A stretch of DNA of 64,000 nucleotides from Nakaseomyces glabratus (Eukaryota > Ascomycota > Saccharomycetes > Saccharomycetales > Saccharomycetaceae): NCBI RefSeq assembly GCF_010111755.1, contig NC_088963.1, positions 124,001 through 188,000 on the forward strand, in the 5' to 3' direction. The translations under genes and the position numbers were made by a program. The notes beneath the pieces were generated by a model. The model was not told the DNA's origin, searched no databases, and saw only the letters and a list, made by a program, of their open reading frames with translations. Shown one piece after another: positions 1-9,226 of the stretch. Position 1 is the stretch's first letter, and each line of letters begins with the position of its first letter.

Positions 1-1346
1 GTACAAGAAGAAGTAACCAAACAGGCTTTGGATATAGATTCTAAATTTGGTTGATGTGCAACTATTTTCAAAAAAGAAATCGACACCTTCTTGACCATCT
101 GTATCCGTTTTGATGGAGAAAGCGCGTTGTAAAATGGTAAAGTCCAAGCTAGTAAATCTGTCAATGAACCTGAAAATGAAAATATTAGTTCTTCACGATT
201 TTCTATAATAGGCTCTTTCTGTAATCTCATAAGTCTAGCCAAGAAGACTGGTTGTTCAAATAAAGAATCTAAAATACTGTGAAATGTATATGGCTCAATA
301 AGTTGCCAAAAATCCTGGCCAAGTTTGTCCAGAAACATATGCAAAGCTCGAAGCAAGAAATCTACAGGCTTATCAGAATACAACTTCGTCATATGATTAC
401 ACCACAGTTTTACCAAAGATTCAATTGGGTACTTAAATGATCTTTTCAGTGATTCTTGATTTTTTGGTATGCCGAAGTATTCCTCAATAATTTCTCGATC
501 TAACATGGTGAAGATTGGAATAAATCGTGTCCAGAATTGCGAAACTATAACCTCATTCCAGTTACCTGGATTTTGTAAGAAAAGAAAATGTGTTTGAATT
601 TCATCCAGTACGTCATCACCTATGGTCTTCATATTAAACGTTGTTTTGCTTTGAATTAGGTTTCGCAGTACTTTCCTAGCCCAATCATTTTCATCCTTAT
701 TTCCTTCACACCAGCAGAATATAGTACCTGCAAGCAGGATATCTCCGTCATTTGGTGTTTTACCATTCAATAGAGAATCTTGACTGGATAACAACACGGA
801 GAAAGATTTGTCAAACAGAGCACGAAAGGCCCGATCCATTCTCATCAAGTTTGGATCAGTCATACATTCATAAAAAGCACAGGAGAAGTCGTTCTCTACC
901 TGTGAACCTATCGGCAGATTGCTCAGTTTTTCAATGGGTACTCTAATGGTATCTAAGCGCCAGCTGCAGATGAGGTTATTAAATTTAGCGACATGTTCAT
1001 GTGGTACGTTTCTTTGGATTGCAAAATGTCTCAACATTCGGCTCTTACCTCTTGCAAATGCCAAGACACACTTGTTACAAGACGCCAGAATCGAGTTGAA
1101 CCGCGATTTCAACCAATCAATAGTGGACTGGTCATTGAAGGAGAATATAGTAAGGCAGAATACCGCGATAGGTTCAAACTGTGGATCACAAAAAATATGC
1201 TGGTCCTTCAATTCTGCAATGAAGTGCAAAACATCTCCCAACAACTTCGACTCCGATATACCTACGTTGCTTCCATTGTAGACTTTCTCAATCAGGGGCA
1301 CAAATTGACCAGCCTTTTCGTAAAGCTGCGCTATCGGCAAACTCAT
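1..1346 (-). CDS. SEN1: Sen1 superfamily I RNA/DNA helicase, N-terminal part (runs off the window)
   Basis: Reading the minus strand from the ATG at 1346 gives about 448 codons without a stop, beginning MSLPIAQLYEKAGQFVPLIE and continuing beyond base 1. Stretches such as FARGK, the AIQR-VPHEHVAKFN segment, and LPFYNALSPSKRIQMV match the N-terminal helical domain of yeast Sen1, which contacts RNA polymerase II and other partners. The catalytic helicase core lies outside the window, so no helicase motif can be checked. Family knowledge: Sen1 works with Nrd1 and Nab3 to terminate snoRNA and cryptic transcripts and resolves R-loops in the nucleus. The S. cerevisiae protein has a longer N-terminal Asn-rich leader that is absent here. 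The flanking tRNA and FCF1 are not its S. cerevisiae neighbours. Confidence 0.9.
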   Translation of the reverse strand, partial: MSLPIAQLYEKAGQFVPLIEKVYNGSNVGISESKLLGDVLHFIAELKDQHIFCDPQFEPIAVFCLTIFSFNDQSTIDWLKSRFNSILASCNKCVLAFARGKSRMLRHFAIQRNVPHEHVAKFNNLICSWRLDTIRVPIEKLSNLPIGSQVENDFSCAFYECMTDPNLMRMDRAFRALFDKSFSVLLSSQDSLLNGKTPNDGDILLAGTIFCWCEGNKDENDWARKVLRNLIQSKTTFNMKTIGDDVLDEIQTHFLFLQNPGNWNEVIVSQFWTRFIPIFTMLDREIIEEYFGIPKNQESLKRSFKYPIESLVKLWCNHMTKLYSDKPVDFLLRALHMFLDKLGQDFWQLIEPYTFHSILDSLFEQPVFLARLMRLQKEPIIENREELIFSFSGSLTDLLAWTLPFYNALSPSKRIQMVKKVSISFLKIVAHQPNLESISKACLVTSSC

Positions 1347-2300
1347 TCTAGTACCAAAAACCCTTACGTGTTGTACTCTCTGCCCTTCAGAGTTATAGGG
1401 TCCTAATTAGTCAAGTGTTATGTGTTCCACTCCGAATAGTGGGTTTAGTTTCTTTGTATATAAACAAACAAAAAAAAAGATAGAGTGGAGCTGAGGTATC
1501 GAGAACAGTAGTAACTTATTCTTTACGTAGTAGTGTCTATAAATAGCGGGTGGCCGCCGTTACTGCAAAATTGCTCCTGAATAATACACAGCTAGGTATT
1601 GCCTCCACCGATGTCTCTTCTTCCGCAGTGAATAATAACCTCAGTAAAACACCTCTAAAATAACGGATGTGAAGTATCCTGCAAAATCACAAACACCTTC
1701 CAATGGCTGTTGCCCACTTACAACTCTTATAAACGGCTCCTGACACTTATCCCGTTGATCACATTAAGCTAGCTCATCGCAGAATTCCAGCTTCACGCAG
1801 TGGATCAAATTTTTTGGATTTTTTGTCAAGAAAATAATTTGCTTCCTAGTGTAGAATCCCGTTTTTTTTACACAGAAAACCTCGCAGAACTACGATACAT
1901 TTCTAGGAATTTTACGTGTTGGCCAATTCCAGCAGAGTGCAGACTGACACCAACAGGCTCGCTGAACCTGGCACGCATTGAACAGTCACACTACTACAAC
2001 TGGTGCTTGAGCTTCTACTGGCCCCTGATCTGTCGCCAGAATGCTCACGTTGTGTGGTTGCAATAGAAGAGGGTATCCCGATGTAGGCCTACTGGGACTA
2101 ATAAATGTATGAGCACATATATGAAAGAAACCCAGAGGCTGTGCCTGACAATTACTGCTTAAGAGAAACTCAATATGATCACACACAGTGATGTGTAGCG
2201 AACTCTTGAAGGTTGACAGTGTTGCCAATGGCAAAATCAGTATATGAATCTCTGCTATAAATGCTACTCCTGACGCCCACTTAACTAACAAAATCCAAGT
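1347..2300. other. Intergenic region between SEN1 and tRNA-Ser
   Basis: SEN1 upstream region of about 950 bp. It contains an A-tract (1468-1480) and several short open frames on both strands, none with recognisable protein character. I see no LTR, second tRNA or structured element. The SEN1-FCF1 junction does not exist in S. cerevisiae, so a rearrangement breakpoint probably lies here or close to the tRNA. Confidence 0.5.
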
Positions 2301-2403
2301 GTCCCAGTGGCCGAGTGGTTAAGGCGATGCCCTGCTATTCTCTCTACGAACAGCATTTAGGCATTGGGTTTTACCTGCGCAGGTTCGAATCCTGTCTGTG
2401 ACG
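2301..2403 (+). tRNA. tS(GCU): tRNA-Ser(GCU) with a 21-nt intron
   Basis: A complete class II tRNA can be folded. The acceptor 5' strand GTCCCAG (2301-2307) pairs with CTGTGAC, followed by discriminator G at 2403. The D arm contains GGCCGAGTGGTTAAGGC. The anticodon stem is ATGCC/GGCAT, with anticodon GCT at 2334-2336 and A37 at 2337. The intron is 2338-2358, directly after A37 as in all yeast tRNA introns. A long variable arm precedes the T arm GCAGG-TTCGAAT-CCTGT. A T-run from 2407 onward supplies a Pol III terminator. The A box (GTGGCCGAGTGG) and B box (GGTTCGAATCC) are intact. The acceptor stem has one C4-U69 mismatch. The S. cerevisiae tRNA-Ser(GCU) also carries an intron. Confidence 0.95.
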
Positions 2404-2807
2404 CTTTCTTTTTTTGTTCTTTTTTTAATTTTTGTTCCCCTCCATATTAAATTGACTGTCATGTACTGATAGGAATATGGCTTACAATAAGTGGACAATT
2501 TTGTACATGATTTCCAATGTGGTTTGGTCCAAACTGCTGTCCAAACTGCTGGCCACAAGCTCACTTCTCAGAGGCTATGTAAGCTAGGTTTAACGCTAGC
2601 TCTAAAACTTTATGATTTCCGGGTAACTTTTGGAAAATTTTCTGAAATTTCCTGCGATGAGCTTTGCGATGAGCTCATGAAGATGAACTATGGCACAGCT
2701 AGTTGGATCTGAATATTCCGTAATAGCATGGTATATCTTACTATTTTAGTTATTTTAGAATTATTTTAGAGTGCCAGGAATCAACAAAAGAGAATATCGG
2801 TGTAACA
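2404..2807. promoter_or_regulatory. FCF1 promoter with paired PAC motifs and an RRPE-like element
   Basis: Two exact copies of GCGATGAGCT lie at 2654-2663 and 2666-2675, 133-154 bp before the FCF1 start. A one-mismatch RRPE (TGGAAAATTTT) lies at 2631-2641. PAC (bound by Dot6/Tod6) plus RRPE (bound by Stb3) is the known signature of the yeast ribosome-biogenesis regulon, which fits a processome nuclease. The first part of the interval is the tRNA terminator and has no gene-like signal. Confidence 0.75.
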
Positions 2808-3377
2808 ATGGGTAAAGCTAAGAAGACAAGAAAGTTTGCGCTAGTGAAGAGGACGCTAAATGCTAAGAAAGACCAACGGTTGAAGGGCAACCAGGAGAAA
2901 CAGAAGAGTCAGGAGGACCCTGAGTTGACGAGAAATATACCACAGGTGTCTAGTGCACTGTTCTTCCAATATAACGAGGCGATCAAGCCGCCTTACCAGG
3001 TGCTGATCGATACAAACTTCATCAATTTCTCCATTCAGAAGAAGATAGACATTGTGAAAGGTATGATGGACTGTCTGCTCGCTAAGTGTAACCCACTAAT
3101 CACTGACTGTGTGATAGCAGAACTCGAGAAACTGGGACCTAAATACAGAATTGCCTTGAAACTGGCAAGAGACCCCAGGATAAAACGTTTGACTTGCACT
3201 CACAAAGGTACATATGCGGATGACTGTATAGTGAATAGGGTTCTACAACACAAGTGTTACATAGTAGCCACGAATGATGCAGGGTTGAAGCAGAGAGTAA
3301 GGAAAATACCTGGTATCCCTTTGATGAGCGTAGGTGGCCATGCCTACGTTATAGAAAAGTTACCAGACGTCTTTTAA
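2808..3377 (+). CDS. FCF1: Fcf1/Utp24 PIN-domain endonuclease of the small-subunit processome
   Basis: The 189-residue protein (MGKAKKTRKFALVKR...) matches yeast Fcf1 in length and almost residue for residue. The basic N-terminus is followed by a PIN domain (about residues 60-180) with the expected acidic residues: D in LIDTNF, E in IAELEKLG, and D residues in YADDC and ATNDAG. Family knowledge: Fcf1/Utp24 is the nuclease that cuts pre-rRNA at sites A1 and A2 in the nucleolus, so these acidic residues are its metal-binding catalytic set. It is essential in S. cerevisiae. The ATG at 2808 is the first in frame. The promoter carries PAC and RRPE motifs. Its neighbour the MATE transporter is also its S. 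cerevisiae neighbour (YDR339C-YDR338C). Confidence 0.97.
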   Translation: MGKAKKTRKFALVKRTLNAKKDQRLKGNQEKQKSQEDPELTRNIPQVSSALFFQYNEAIKPPYQVLIDTNFINFSIQKKIDIVKGMMDCLLAKCNPLITDCVIAELEKLGPKYRIALKLARDPRIKRLTCTHKGTYADDCIVNRVLQHKCYIVATNDAGLKQRVRKIPGIPLMSVGGHAYVIEKLPDVF

Positions 3378-3815
3378 TTATTTACAAACTCATACTTTCC
3401 CTTCCATTACACATATTACAATTGCAATGACAAATAGCATAGCATTACTTACCATTTATAGTTTCAAATAAATAATAGCACAACTCGAGTATTCCAGACG
3501 TGACTAATATCTGTCAACTCATCGGGGACTAAAGCTTGGATGAACTCGTCCTACTTGATGACAAAACTGCTTCCCTAAAGTTACATAACCCACTTCATCA
3601 AGAAGGACCAAAGTTTAACAATTAATACTTGTAATTCTGGTCTCAGAGTTGGATCAATATACCTAAATAGTCAATAAAGAACATCTTAATTAGTTCTGCT
3701 GCATTTGCCTGAGTGCAAGTATATTTTAAAAGTCACAGAGGTTTAAAACAGACTACACCATTATAGATCAAAGAAACTTCCAGCATTTGCCAACTTACAT
3801 TATATTTTGCCTGTC
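3378..3815. other. Intergenic region, FCF1 to MATE transporter
   Basis: Spacer of about 440 bp between two plus-strand genes, holding the FCF1 terminator area and the promoter of the next gene. It is AT-rich. I see no conserved motif or small gene. Confidence 0.6.
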
Positions 3816-5903
3816 ATGGTGGGTATTTTGTCCAAGACACTATCTGAGGTGCATCCTACCTTGTTGACCAATGGTATGGGTATTACCAATACTCATAGAA
3901 GGATTTCATTAGGCTTCTTTCCACCGAACCGTAAAAACCCGTTAGTTAGGAAATACAGAAGGAAAAGGGCTAACCTCAATACTAATGACCAGCGCAGCTT
4001 TCAATCGTTAGTTGATGATTTTGGTAGCTCAGTTCATGAACCTTCCCAATTCCTTAATTACATCAATGAAGATGAAGAAGATCTTTATTACAACGATATA
4101 GAAGAAGGCGGCGAACTAAGCAGGACCGTATCCCTACCATCATTGGTTTCTGAGACGCCTGATCTGTCACCACCCGATACAGATTGGATTATTCAGGAAC
4201 ATGAGAGAAGGTATTCCTCTGTCTATAATTCTGACAATGAAAATGACTTAGCAGATGAGCCCGTCAGTATTGGGGGAAGTATGACAAATAGAGAGCTTGA
4301 GTACGATGAATTTATGAATAGAATTAAAGCGCAAAAGCAAGTTTACGATTCTATAGCTAGCCACAAATATAGAAGGCGACCATCTCTCATTTCCGTAAGT
4401 AGTAGAGGTACTGTTCCCACAATTTATCAAGAAATTAATGGGACAGATGGTGCGGACGTTTGTCTCCCTGAAAAGATAACCTTTAGAGAGGAAGCTAAGG
4501 TTTTGAGTTCCTTTTCTTTCCCATTGATATTCACATTCTTATTAGAACAAATTTTTCCAATGGTTTGTTCATTAACTGTCGGACATTTAGGTAAAAACCA
4601 ACTTGCCGCTGTTTCTTTGGCATCTATGACCTCTAACATTACCTTAGCAGTATTTGAAGGTATTGCGACAAGTCTGGATACATTGTGCCCCCAAGCTTAT
4701 GGAGCAGGCAGATATTATAGCGTCGGAATACATTTTCAGAGATGTGTTCTATTTTCTTTCATAATATTCCTACCATTTGCTCTTTTCTGGTTTTTCTCGG
4801 AGCCAATATTATTTTTGGTAGTCCCAGAGAAAGAGTTAATTGCATTGACTTCTCAATTTCTAAGAGTTTTAATCTTTGGTGCTCCCGCATATATTTTATT
4901 CGAGAACTTGAAAAGATTTCTTCAAGCACAAGGAATCTTTGATGCTGGCATTTACGTTCTTACAATATGTGCACCACTTAATATATTCGTTAGTTATACC
5001 TTGGTTTGGAATAAATATATTGGAATAGGATTCATCGGTTCCGCGGTTGCAGTTGTGATAAATTTTTGGCTAATGTTCATTCTATTATTGTTATACACAA
5101 TCTACATTGATGGTAAGAAATGCTGGGGTGGCTTCTCAAAGAAAGCATTCACACATTGGAAAGATTTGGGACATTTAGCATTTTCAGGAATTATCATGCT
5201 AGAGGCTGAAGAATTATCCTACGAAATTCTAACATTGTTTAGTGCCTATTTTGGTACTAGTTACCTTGCCGCTCAATCTGCTGTATCTACAATGGCCGCA
5301 TTATTGTATATGGTACCATTTGCTATAGGAATTTCTGCATCAACACGTATTGCTAACTTTATTGGGGCTAAAAGGGTTGATCTTGCACACAATGCATCTG
5401 AGGTTGGCCTTGTGTTTTCTTTTGGTGCTGGCTTAACAAATTGCTGTGTTCTCTTTTTTGGTAGAAACATAATTGCACATGTGTTCTCTAGGGATGATGA
5501 AGTTATTGATTTAATGACTGGATTGCTTAGATTAGTGGCAGTAGTTCAAATCTTTGATTCCCTAAATGCTGTAGCTGGGTCTTGCTTAAGAGGACAAGGA
5601 ATGCAGAGCTTAGGAAGTATTGTGAACTTACTAGGTTACTACCTGTTTGGAATACCATTAGCATTGATATTAGGATGGGTATTCAACATGAAATTGTATG
5701 GACTCTGGATTGGGATTGGATGTGCGATGCTGTTGATTGGATTAATTGAGGCATACAATGTTCTGTATCCAAACTGGGACTACATCTTAAATTATGCTGA
5801 GATCTTAAAAGAAACGGAGGAAGATGATGATGATGACAGCTACTTTACTGACTCTGATGATAACGATGAAGAACCTACTGAGAGAAGCCCTTTATTAGAC
5901 TAA
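3816..5903 (+). CDS. YDR338C: MATE-family multidrug/metabolite antiporter, YDR338C/Erc1 type
   Basis: The 695-residue protein starts at the ATG at 3816 (MVGILSKTLSEVHP...). The open frame runs three codons further to a TTG, but this ATG matches the YDR338C N-terminus. Residues 1 to about 225 are hydrophilic and cytosolic. Residues about 230-660 form the MATE core with roughly twelve hydrophobic segments, including FLLEQIFPMVCSLTVGHLG and NLKRFLQAQGIF. The C-terminus is an acidic tail ending SPLLD. MATE proteins are H+- or Na+-driven exporters. S. cerevisiae has two of this subtype, YDR338C and Erc1 (YHR032W, ethionine resistance). The strong match of the leader and the neighbours FCF1 and MRPS28 favour YDR338C. 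The physiological substrate is not established, and vacuolar membrane location is an inference. Confidence 0.93.
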   Translation: MVGILSKTLSEVHPTLLTNGMGITNTHRRISLGFFPPNRKNPLVRKYRRKRANLNTNDQRSFQSLVDDFGSSVHEPSQFLNYINEDEEDLYYNDIEEGGELSRTVSLPSLVSETPDLSPPDTDWIIQEHERRYSSVYNSDNENDLADEPVSIGGSMTNRELEYDEFMNRIKAQKQVYDSIASHKYRRRPSLISVSSRGTVPTIYQEINGTDGADVCLPEKITFREEAKVLSSFSFPLIFTFLLEQIFPMVCSLTVGHLGKNQLAAVSLASMTSNITLAVFEGIATSLDTLCPQAYGAGRYYSVGIHFQRCVLFSFIIFLPFALFWFFSEPILFLVVPEKELIALTSQFLRVLIFGAPAYILFENLKRFLQAQGIFDAGIYVLTICAPLNIFVSYTLVWNKYIGIGFIGSAVAVVINFWLMFILLLLYTIYIDGKKCWGGFSKKAFTHWKDLGHLAFSGIIMLEAEELSYEILTLFSAYFGTSYLAAQSAVSTMAALLYMVPFAIGISASTRIANFIGAKRVDLAHNASEVGLVFSFGAGLTNCCVLFFGRNIIAHVFSRDDEVIDLMTGLLRLVAVVQIFDSLNAVAGSCLRGQGMQSLGSIVNLLGYYLFGIPLALILGWVFNMKLYGLWIGIGCAMLLIGLIEAYNVLYPNWDYILNYAEILKETEEDDDDDSYFTDSDDNDEEPTERSPLLD

Positions 5904-6029
5904 GTGCTATTAAGAATCCTTCTAATAAATATCGAAACCCATATGTTTATTGACATATAAAGCCTCATTTCAAAAGAATTACATGTCGATTGTGATGAAA
6001 TTAGAATAGTAATATATATATCTTCCTTA

Positions 6030-6037
6030 TATTTACA
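6030..6037 (-). promoter_or_regulatory. Puf3-type site in the MRPS28 3' UTR
   Basis: On the transcribed (minus) strand this reads TGTAAATA, an exact match to the Puf3 consensus UGUANAUA, about 55 nt after the MRPS28 stop codon. Puf3 is known to bind 3' UTRs of nuclear mRNAs for mitochondrial ribosomal proteins. Confidence 0.65.
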
Positions 6038-6091
6038 AGCACCATATATACTAAATGGAAAGATACAGTTTACTCTTAGCCAAGAGTTTAC

Positions 6092-6976
6092 TTACAAGAC
6101 AGGTTGTTGTTCTACTGTCGAGGACGAGCTAGCTTTCTTTTGTTTTCTTTCATCCTTACGGATCTGTTGTGCAACCTTTTTTGATTCTTTCACTAATATT
6201 TTGTCACCAAAGAATTTAAAGTCTTGCATGTATCTTCTATCCAAGTTAAACTCTTGAGTGATGGCAGCATCATTTAAGCCCAACTTTTCAATAGTCCAAT
6301 AATATCTTTCTGGATTATCACGTTTTAAATACCTCAATAGACTTTGTCTTTGTTGAACCAACATCCTAAGCATTCTTGTGTTGGCATAGTCCTTTTTGTG
6401 GTTTTTGATATGGTTGGCAAGATTTTGTATTCTGACAGTCAAGCAAGCTGCTTGCACTTCACTTGATCCCGTATCACCAGGGAATCTTTGAAACTCTTCG
6501 CGAGCTAAACGAATAGCAATTTGCATAGTATCCTTCCTATTTGCATTTCTGATGTTCAATATTCTAAATAGCGCTTCATGACGTAATGACAAACTCTCAG
6601 TCGTTTCTGTTGTTGCAAATTCTGGGTTCAAAGGTGAAAGATCTCTATGTTCTTGTTTTGTAGCCTCTACGCTTACTAGAAACTTTTCAACTTCATCGTA
6701 GTTATAATCGGAGGATAACACTGTAGGTTCCTTTATCTCGGCGTTAATACGATTGATAAATGGCGTGTCTTTCCGCCCTAGTACCGGATCAACCATTTCT
6801 GACTGACTCTTTATACTGGCTTGCCTAGCTTCATTTTTTTGTCTTCTTTTCTGGGCTTTCAAAAACTTAACTGCTTTAGCACCTTGTGTAACTGGCGTAG
6901 CATGGTAATACCGCAGTGGATTTACCTTCAAGCCGACACCTTCAATATTCCGAATTAACGTTCTTGCAAATACCAT
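6092..6976 (-). CDS. MRPS28: Mitochondrial small-subunit ribosomal protein uS15m
   Basis: The protein is 294 residues from the ATG at 6976 ([13 protein letters not shown]...). The frame extends two codons upstream only to a TTG. The N-terminus is basic and rich in hydroxylated residues ([21 protein letters not shown]), typical of a mitochondrial targeting peptide. Residues about 136-235 form the S15 domain, with the hallmark segment [13 protein letters not shown] and the loop around [12 protein letters not shown]. Downstream is a basic Lys-rich tail. Family role: it binds 15S rRNA in the mitochondrial 30S-like subunit. It lies convergent to the MATE gene, and its 3' UTR holds a Puf3-type site. 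Gene order agrees with YDR337W. Confidence 0.95.
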   Translation of the reverse strand: MVFARTLIRNIEGVGLKVNPLRYYHATPVTQGAKAVKFLKAQKRRQKNEARQASIKSQSEMVDPVLGRKDTPFINRINAEIKEPTVLSSDYNYDEVEKFLVSVEATKQEHRDLSPLNPEFATTETTESLSLRHEALFRILNIRNANRKDTMQIAIRLAREEFQRFPGDTGSSEVQAACLTVRIQNLANHIKNHKKDYANTRMLRMLVQQRQSLLRYLKRDNPERYYWTIEKLGLNDAAITQEFNLDRRYMQDFKFFGDKILVKESKKVAQQIRKDERKQKKASSSSTVEQQPVL

Positions 6977-7593
6977 ATTCAATTAATCCCTTGTGAATCT
7001 TTTATACTATGCTTATCTGAAAACGAGTCTCTGTACGTTCTCTAACTTGTATGATAGTTTAGGACAACAGCTTTTCCTTCTCGATATTCAAATAATTGCA
7101 CTGTTTCAACTTATGTACCAATCGAATCACAGAGAAAGTGAATTGCCAAGTGTTGTTGCTATACCAGTGTTATTCAAAAACGTTATCACAATGTCAAGCG
7201 CCTCTGTATTTGTTGCTTTGCTTGTCTATTAGCCATTTCAGAGATTCATTTGAACACATTCGTGATCACACTGAAGGAAGTTCACTCGGGCTCCTGTTTG
7301 TGGGCTCTGTATAGCTCTTACGTACATTATGATATATAATAAGAAGGTCTGACTATTAGTATCGAAATATTAGCTCTAAACTGGCATCAGTAGGTATTGA
7401 AAGTTATATTATCTCTCTATGAAGTTTTTATGTCCTATATACAGGAGTGACCAGCACATTAGTTTAATGAAATGGAAAGGCTGTAGCTTCAGAACAAGCT
7501 ATAACCCGATTTATAACTTATTGAAGAGCATAATTCGACAGCAACAAAGTGAACGCAATTATGTCACATCGAATCAGATTGGATTATTTTCTG
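6977..7593. other. Intergenic region, MRPS28 upstream / MRX8 downstream
   Basis: 617 bp between two minus-strand genes. It holds the MRPS28 promoter and the MRX8 3' UTR with a Puf3-type site at 7436-7443. Short open frames here start at non-ATG codons or have no protein character. Confidence 0.6.
7436..7443 (-). promoter_or_regulatory. Puf3-type site in the MRX8 3' UTR
   Basis: The minus strand reads TGTATATA, an exact UGUANAUA match about 150 nt downstream of the MRX8 stop codon. The target is again a mitochondrial factor. This sequence is common in AT-rich DNA, so the match alone is weaker than the MRPS28 case. Confidence 0.45.
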
Positions 7594-8580
7594 CTAGTAT
7601 TTTATCCTTTCCGGCTTAACTGATGAATCTAGATTACAAGCTTCAAATATAGAATATCTCAATAGATCCACGCCGTATCTCTTCTTGATAAATTTGGAAA
7701 CCATCGAATTTGTAAAAATAAGCTTTGGCAAAGTCGGTAAATTTCTCAAGCCACTAGAGTCAATCCATTGAACAAACTCATCAACATCTGTAACCTTATC
7801 CATCTTGGAAAATATCAGTTCAAAAGGAATTCCTGATTCTGTCATTAGATCCATAAGATAGCGGTCGTGCTCACTTATCTCCTTCTTTGCTGAAATGAGC
7901 AGGAAGCAACGCTTCAACTCTTTTCTATTCGATAAATAATCTAAAGTAACATTTCCTTGTTCAATCGCACTGTGGAATCCATAACCGGGGGTATCAATAA
8001 TCCGGAATTTATTGCCCACGTTGTAACAATTTAAAGTCTTTGTAAATCCTGCTCTATTCGACATACGTGCATGAACATCAAGATCTTTTTGTTTAAAACT
8101 AGTAATAAGATTGTTCAAAATTGTAGATTTTCCGACATTGGTCTTGCCTAAAAAGGCTATTTCAGGCAAGGGGTTGAGTAGCTGAAATGGGTATCTGGTT
8201 TTTCCATTATACAACTTCCCACCCTCATGATTCATGCCACTATTGTGCCCATAGACACTTTTCATTTGTTCACTAGGTATATTCCCAAAGTCTGCCACGC
8301 TCCATTCATATTTGCATTCTGCTCTATTGAAGAAATGATTGATAGCATTCAGTTGGCTTGCCGATGGGTATGCATACGAGTTGTTCATATATTTGTTCAG
8401 ATTGATCCAAGAATGGCTTTTATCTGAAGAAGCATGCTTCTTGTGCGGTTTTGAAAGCAATCCAGAGCGCTTCACGTTTACCTTATTAGATCCGCTAATC
8501 AAGCTATCTGACGTTGGCTTTACTTTAACATTTTTCACAATATTGATTGCATTACGACCACTAATCTTCCCTGAACTCAT
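7594..8580 (-). CDS. MRX8: EngB/YihA-type mitochondrial GTPase Mrx8
   Basis: The protein is 328 residues from the ATG at 8580. The basic, Ser/Lys-rich leader (residues 1-60) suggests mitochondrial import. The G domain is complete: Walker A GKTNVGKS at 145-152, switch II DTPG at 196-199 followed by YGF as in EngB, and a G4 motif SKMD at 258-261, where bacterial proteins usually have TKxD. EngB proteins assist assembly of the large ribosomal subunit. In yeast, YDR336W was named Mrx8 from its association with mitochondrial ribosome/expressosome proteins. Neighbours MRPS28 and MSN5 match S. cerevisiae order. Confidence 0.92.
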   Translation of the reverse strand: MSSGKISGRNAINIVKNVKVKPTSDSLISGSNKVNVKRSGLLSKPHKKHASSDKSHSWINLNKYMNNSYAYPSASQLNAINHFFNRAECKYEWSVADFGNIPSEQMKSVYGHNSGMNHEGGKLYNGKTRYPFQLLNPLPEIAFLGKTNVGKSTILNNLITSFKQKDLDVHARMSNRAGFTKTLNCYNVGNKFRIIDTPGYGFHSAIEQGNVTLDYLSNRKELKRCFLLISAKKEISEHDRYLMDLMTESGIPFELIFSKMDKVTDVDEFVQWIDSSGLRNLPTLPKLIFTNSMVSKFIKKRYGVDLLRYSIFEACNLDSSVKPERIKY

Positions 8581-9226
8581 CACAACTTTCTCAATTGACG
8601 AAATTAACCATGTTATTAACTACTTATCTTCACTAATCACTTCTGTATAGTATGGTTTTGACTATTTGCATATATGAATTAACAATTCCCTACAGTACAA
8701 ACTTCAGTGCATTTTTTTGCACCGCTAACTTCCCACAAAACAGAAATGCATCAAGCTAATTTTTCGTAACCCATAGTGAATGATAAGGTAGCAAAATATC
8801 GATTATGGTCCTATTGTTTCATAGATAGCGTAGACGGTCTGTATTTATAATATTATCATCGTTCTGTTAATATATATTTACTATATTCCTTATGAAATAT
8901 TTAATGCAATTACCATTCATTTGTTTGAATGAATAGTGTTTTGGTGAATTGTGAATTGTGACTTAACATGAGAAGAGGAGCCAGAGATAACCACTTAGGA
9001 GAGCTAGAAATATCTCGTCCCCCAAACTTTTGTATATCAACAACATATTTAACGCCTAGGAAACGTTAAGGTAATGGTAAGACTAGAAATAATCAGGCTG
9101 GAAATGAATCATTTCGGATAGGCCCTCTTATTTAATAGTGATGGATAAATCTAAAAGATCTAACAAACACCGACCAACTCCGCAAGGTTACACATGCAGT
9201 TTTTATCAATATCAACTTTAAAGTAA
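8581..9226. other. Intergenic region, MRX8 upstream / MSN5 downstream
   Basis: 646 bp holding the MRX8 promoter and the MSN5 3' end. A short hairpin, GTGCA and TGCAC around a T-run, lies at 8708-8723. No gene or strong regulatory motif is recognised. Confidence 0.55.

Noticed and set aside
3807..3815. Upstream TTG/GTG starts for YDR338C, MRPS28, MSN5, SWR1, IPI1, PEX3, YSP2, UTP4, NCB2, SHE9 and MRX8
   Set aside because: Yeast nuclear genes start at ATG almost without exception. The first in-frame ATG aligns with the known family N-terminus in most of these genes.
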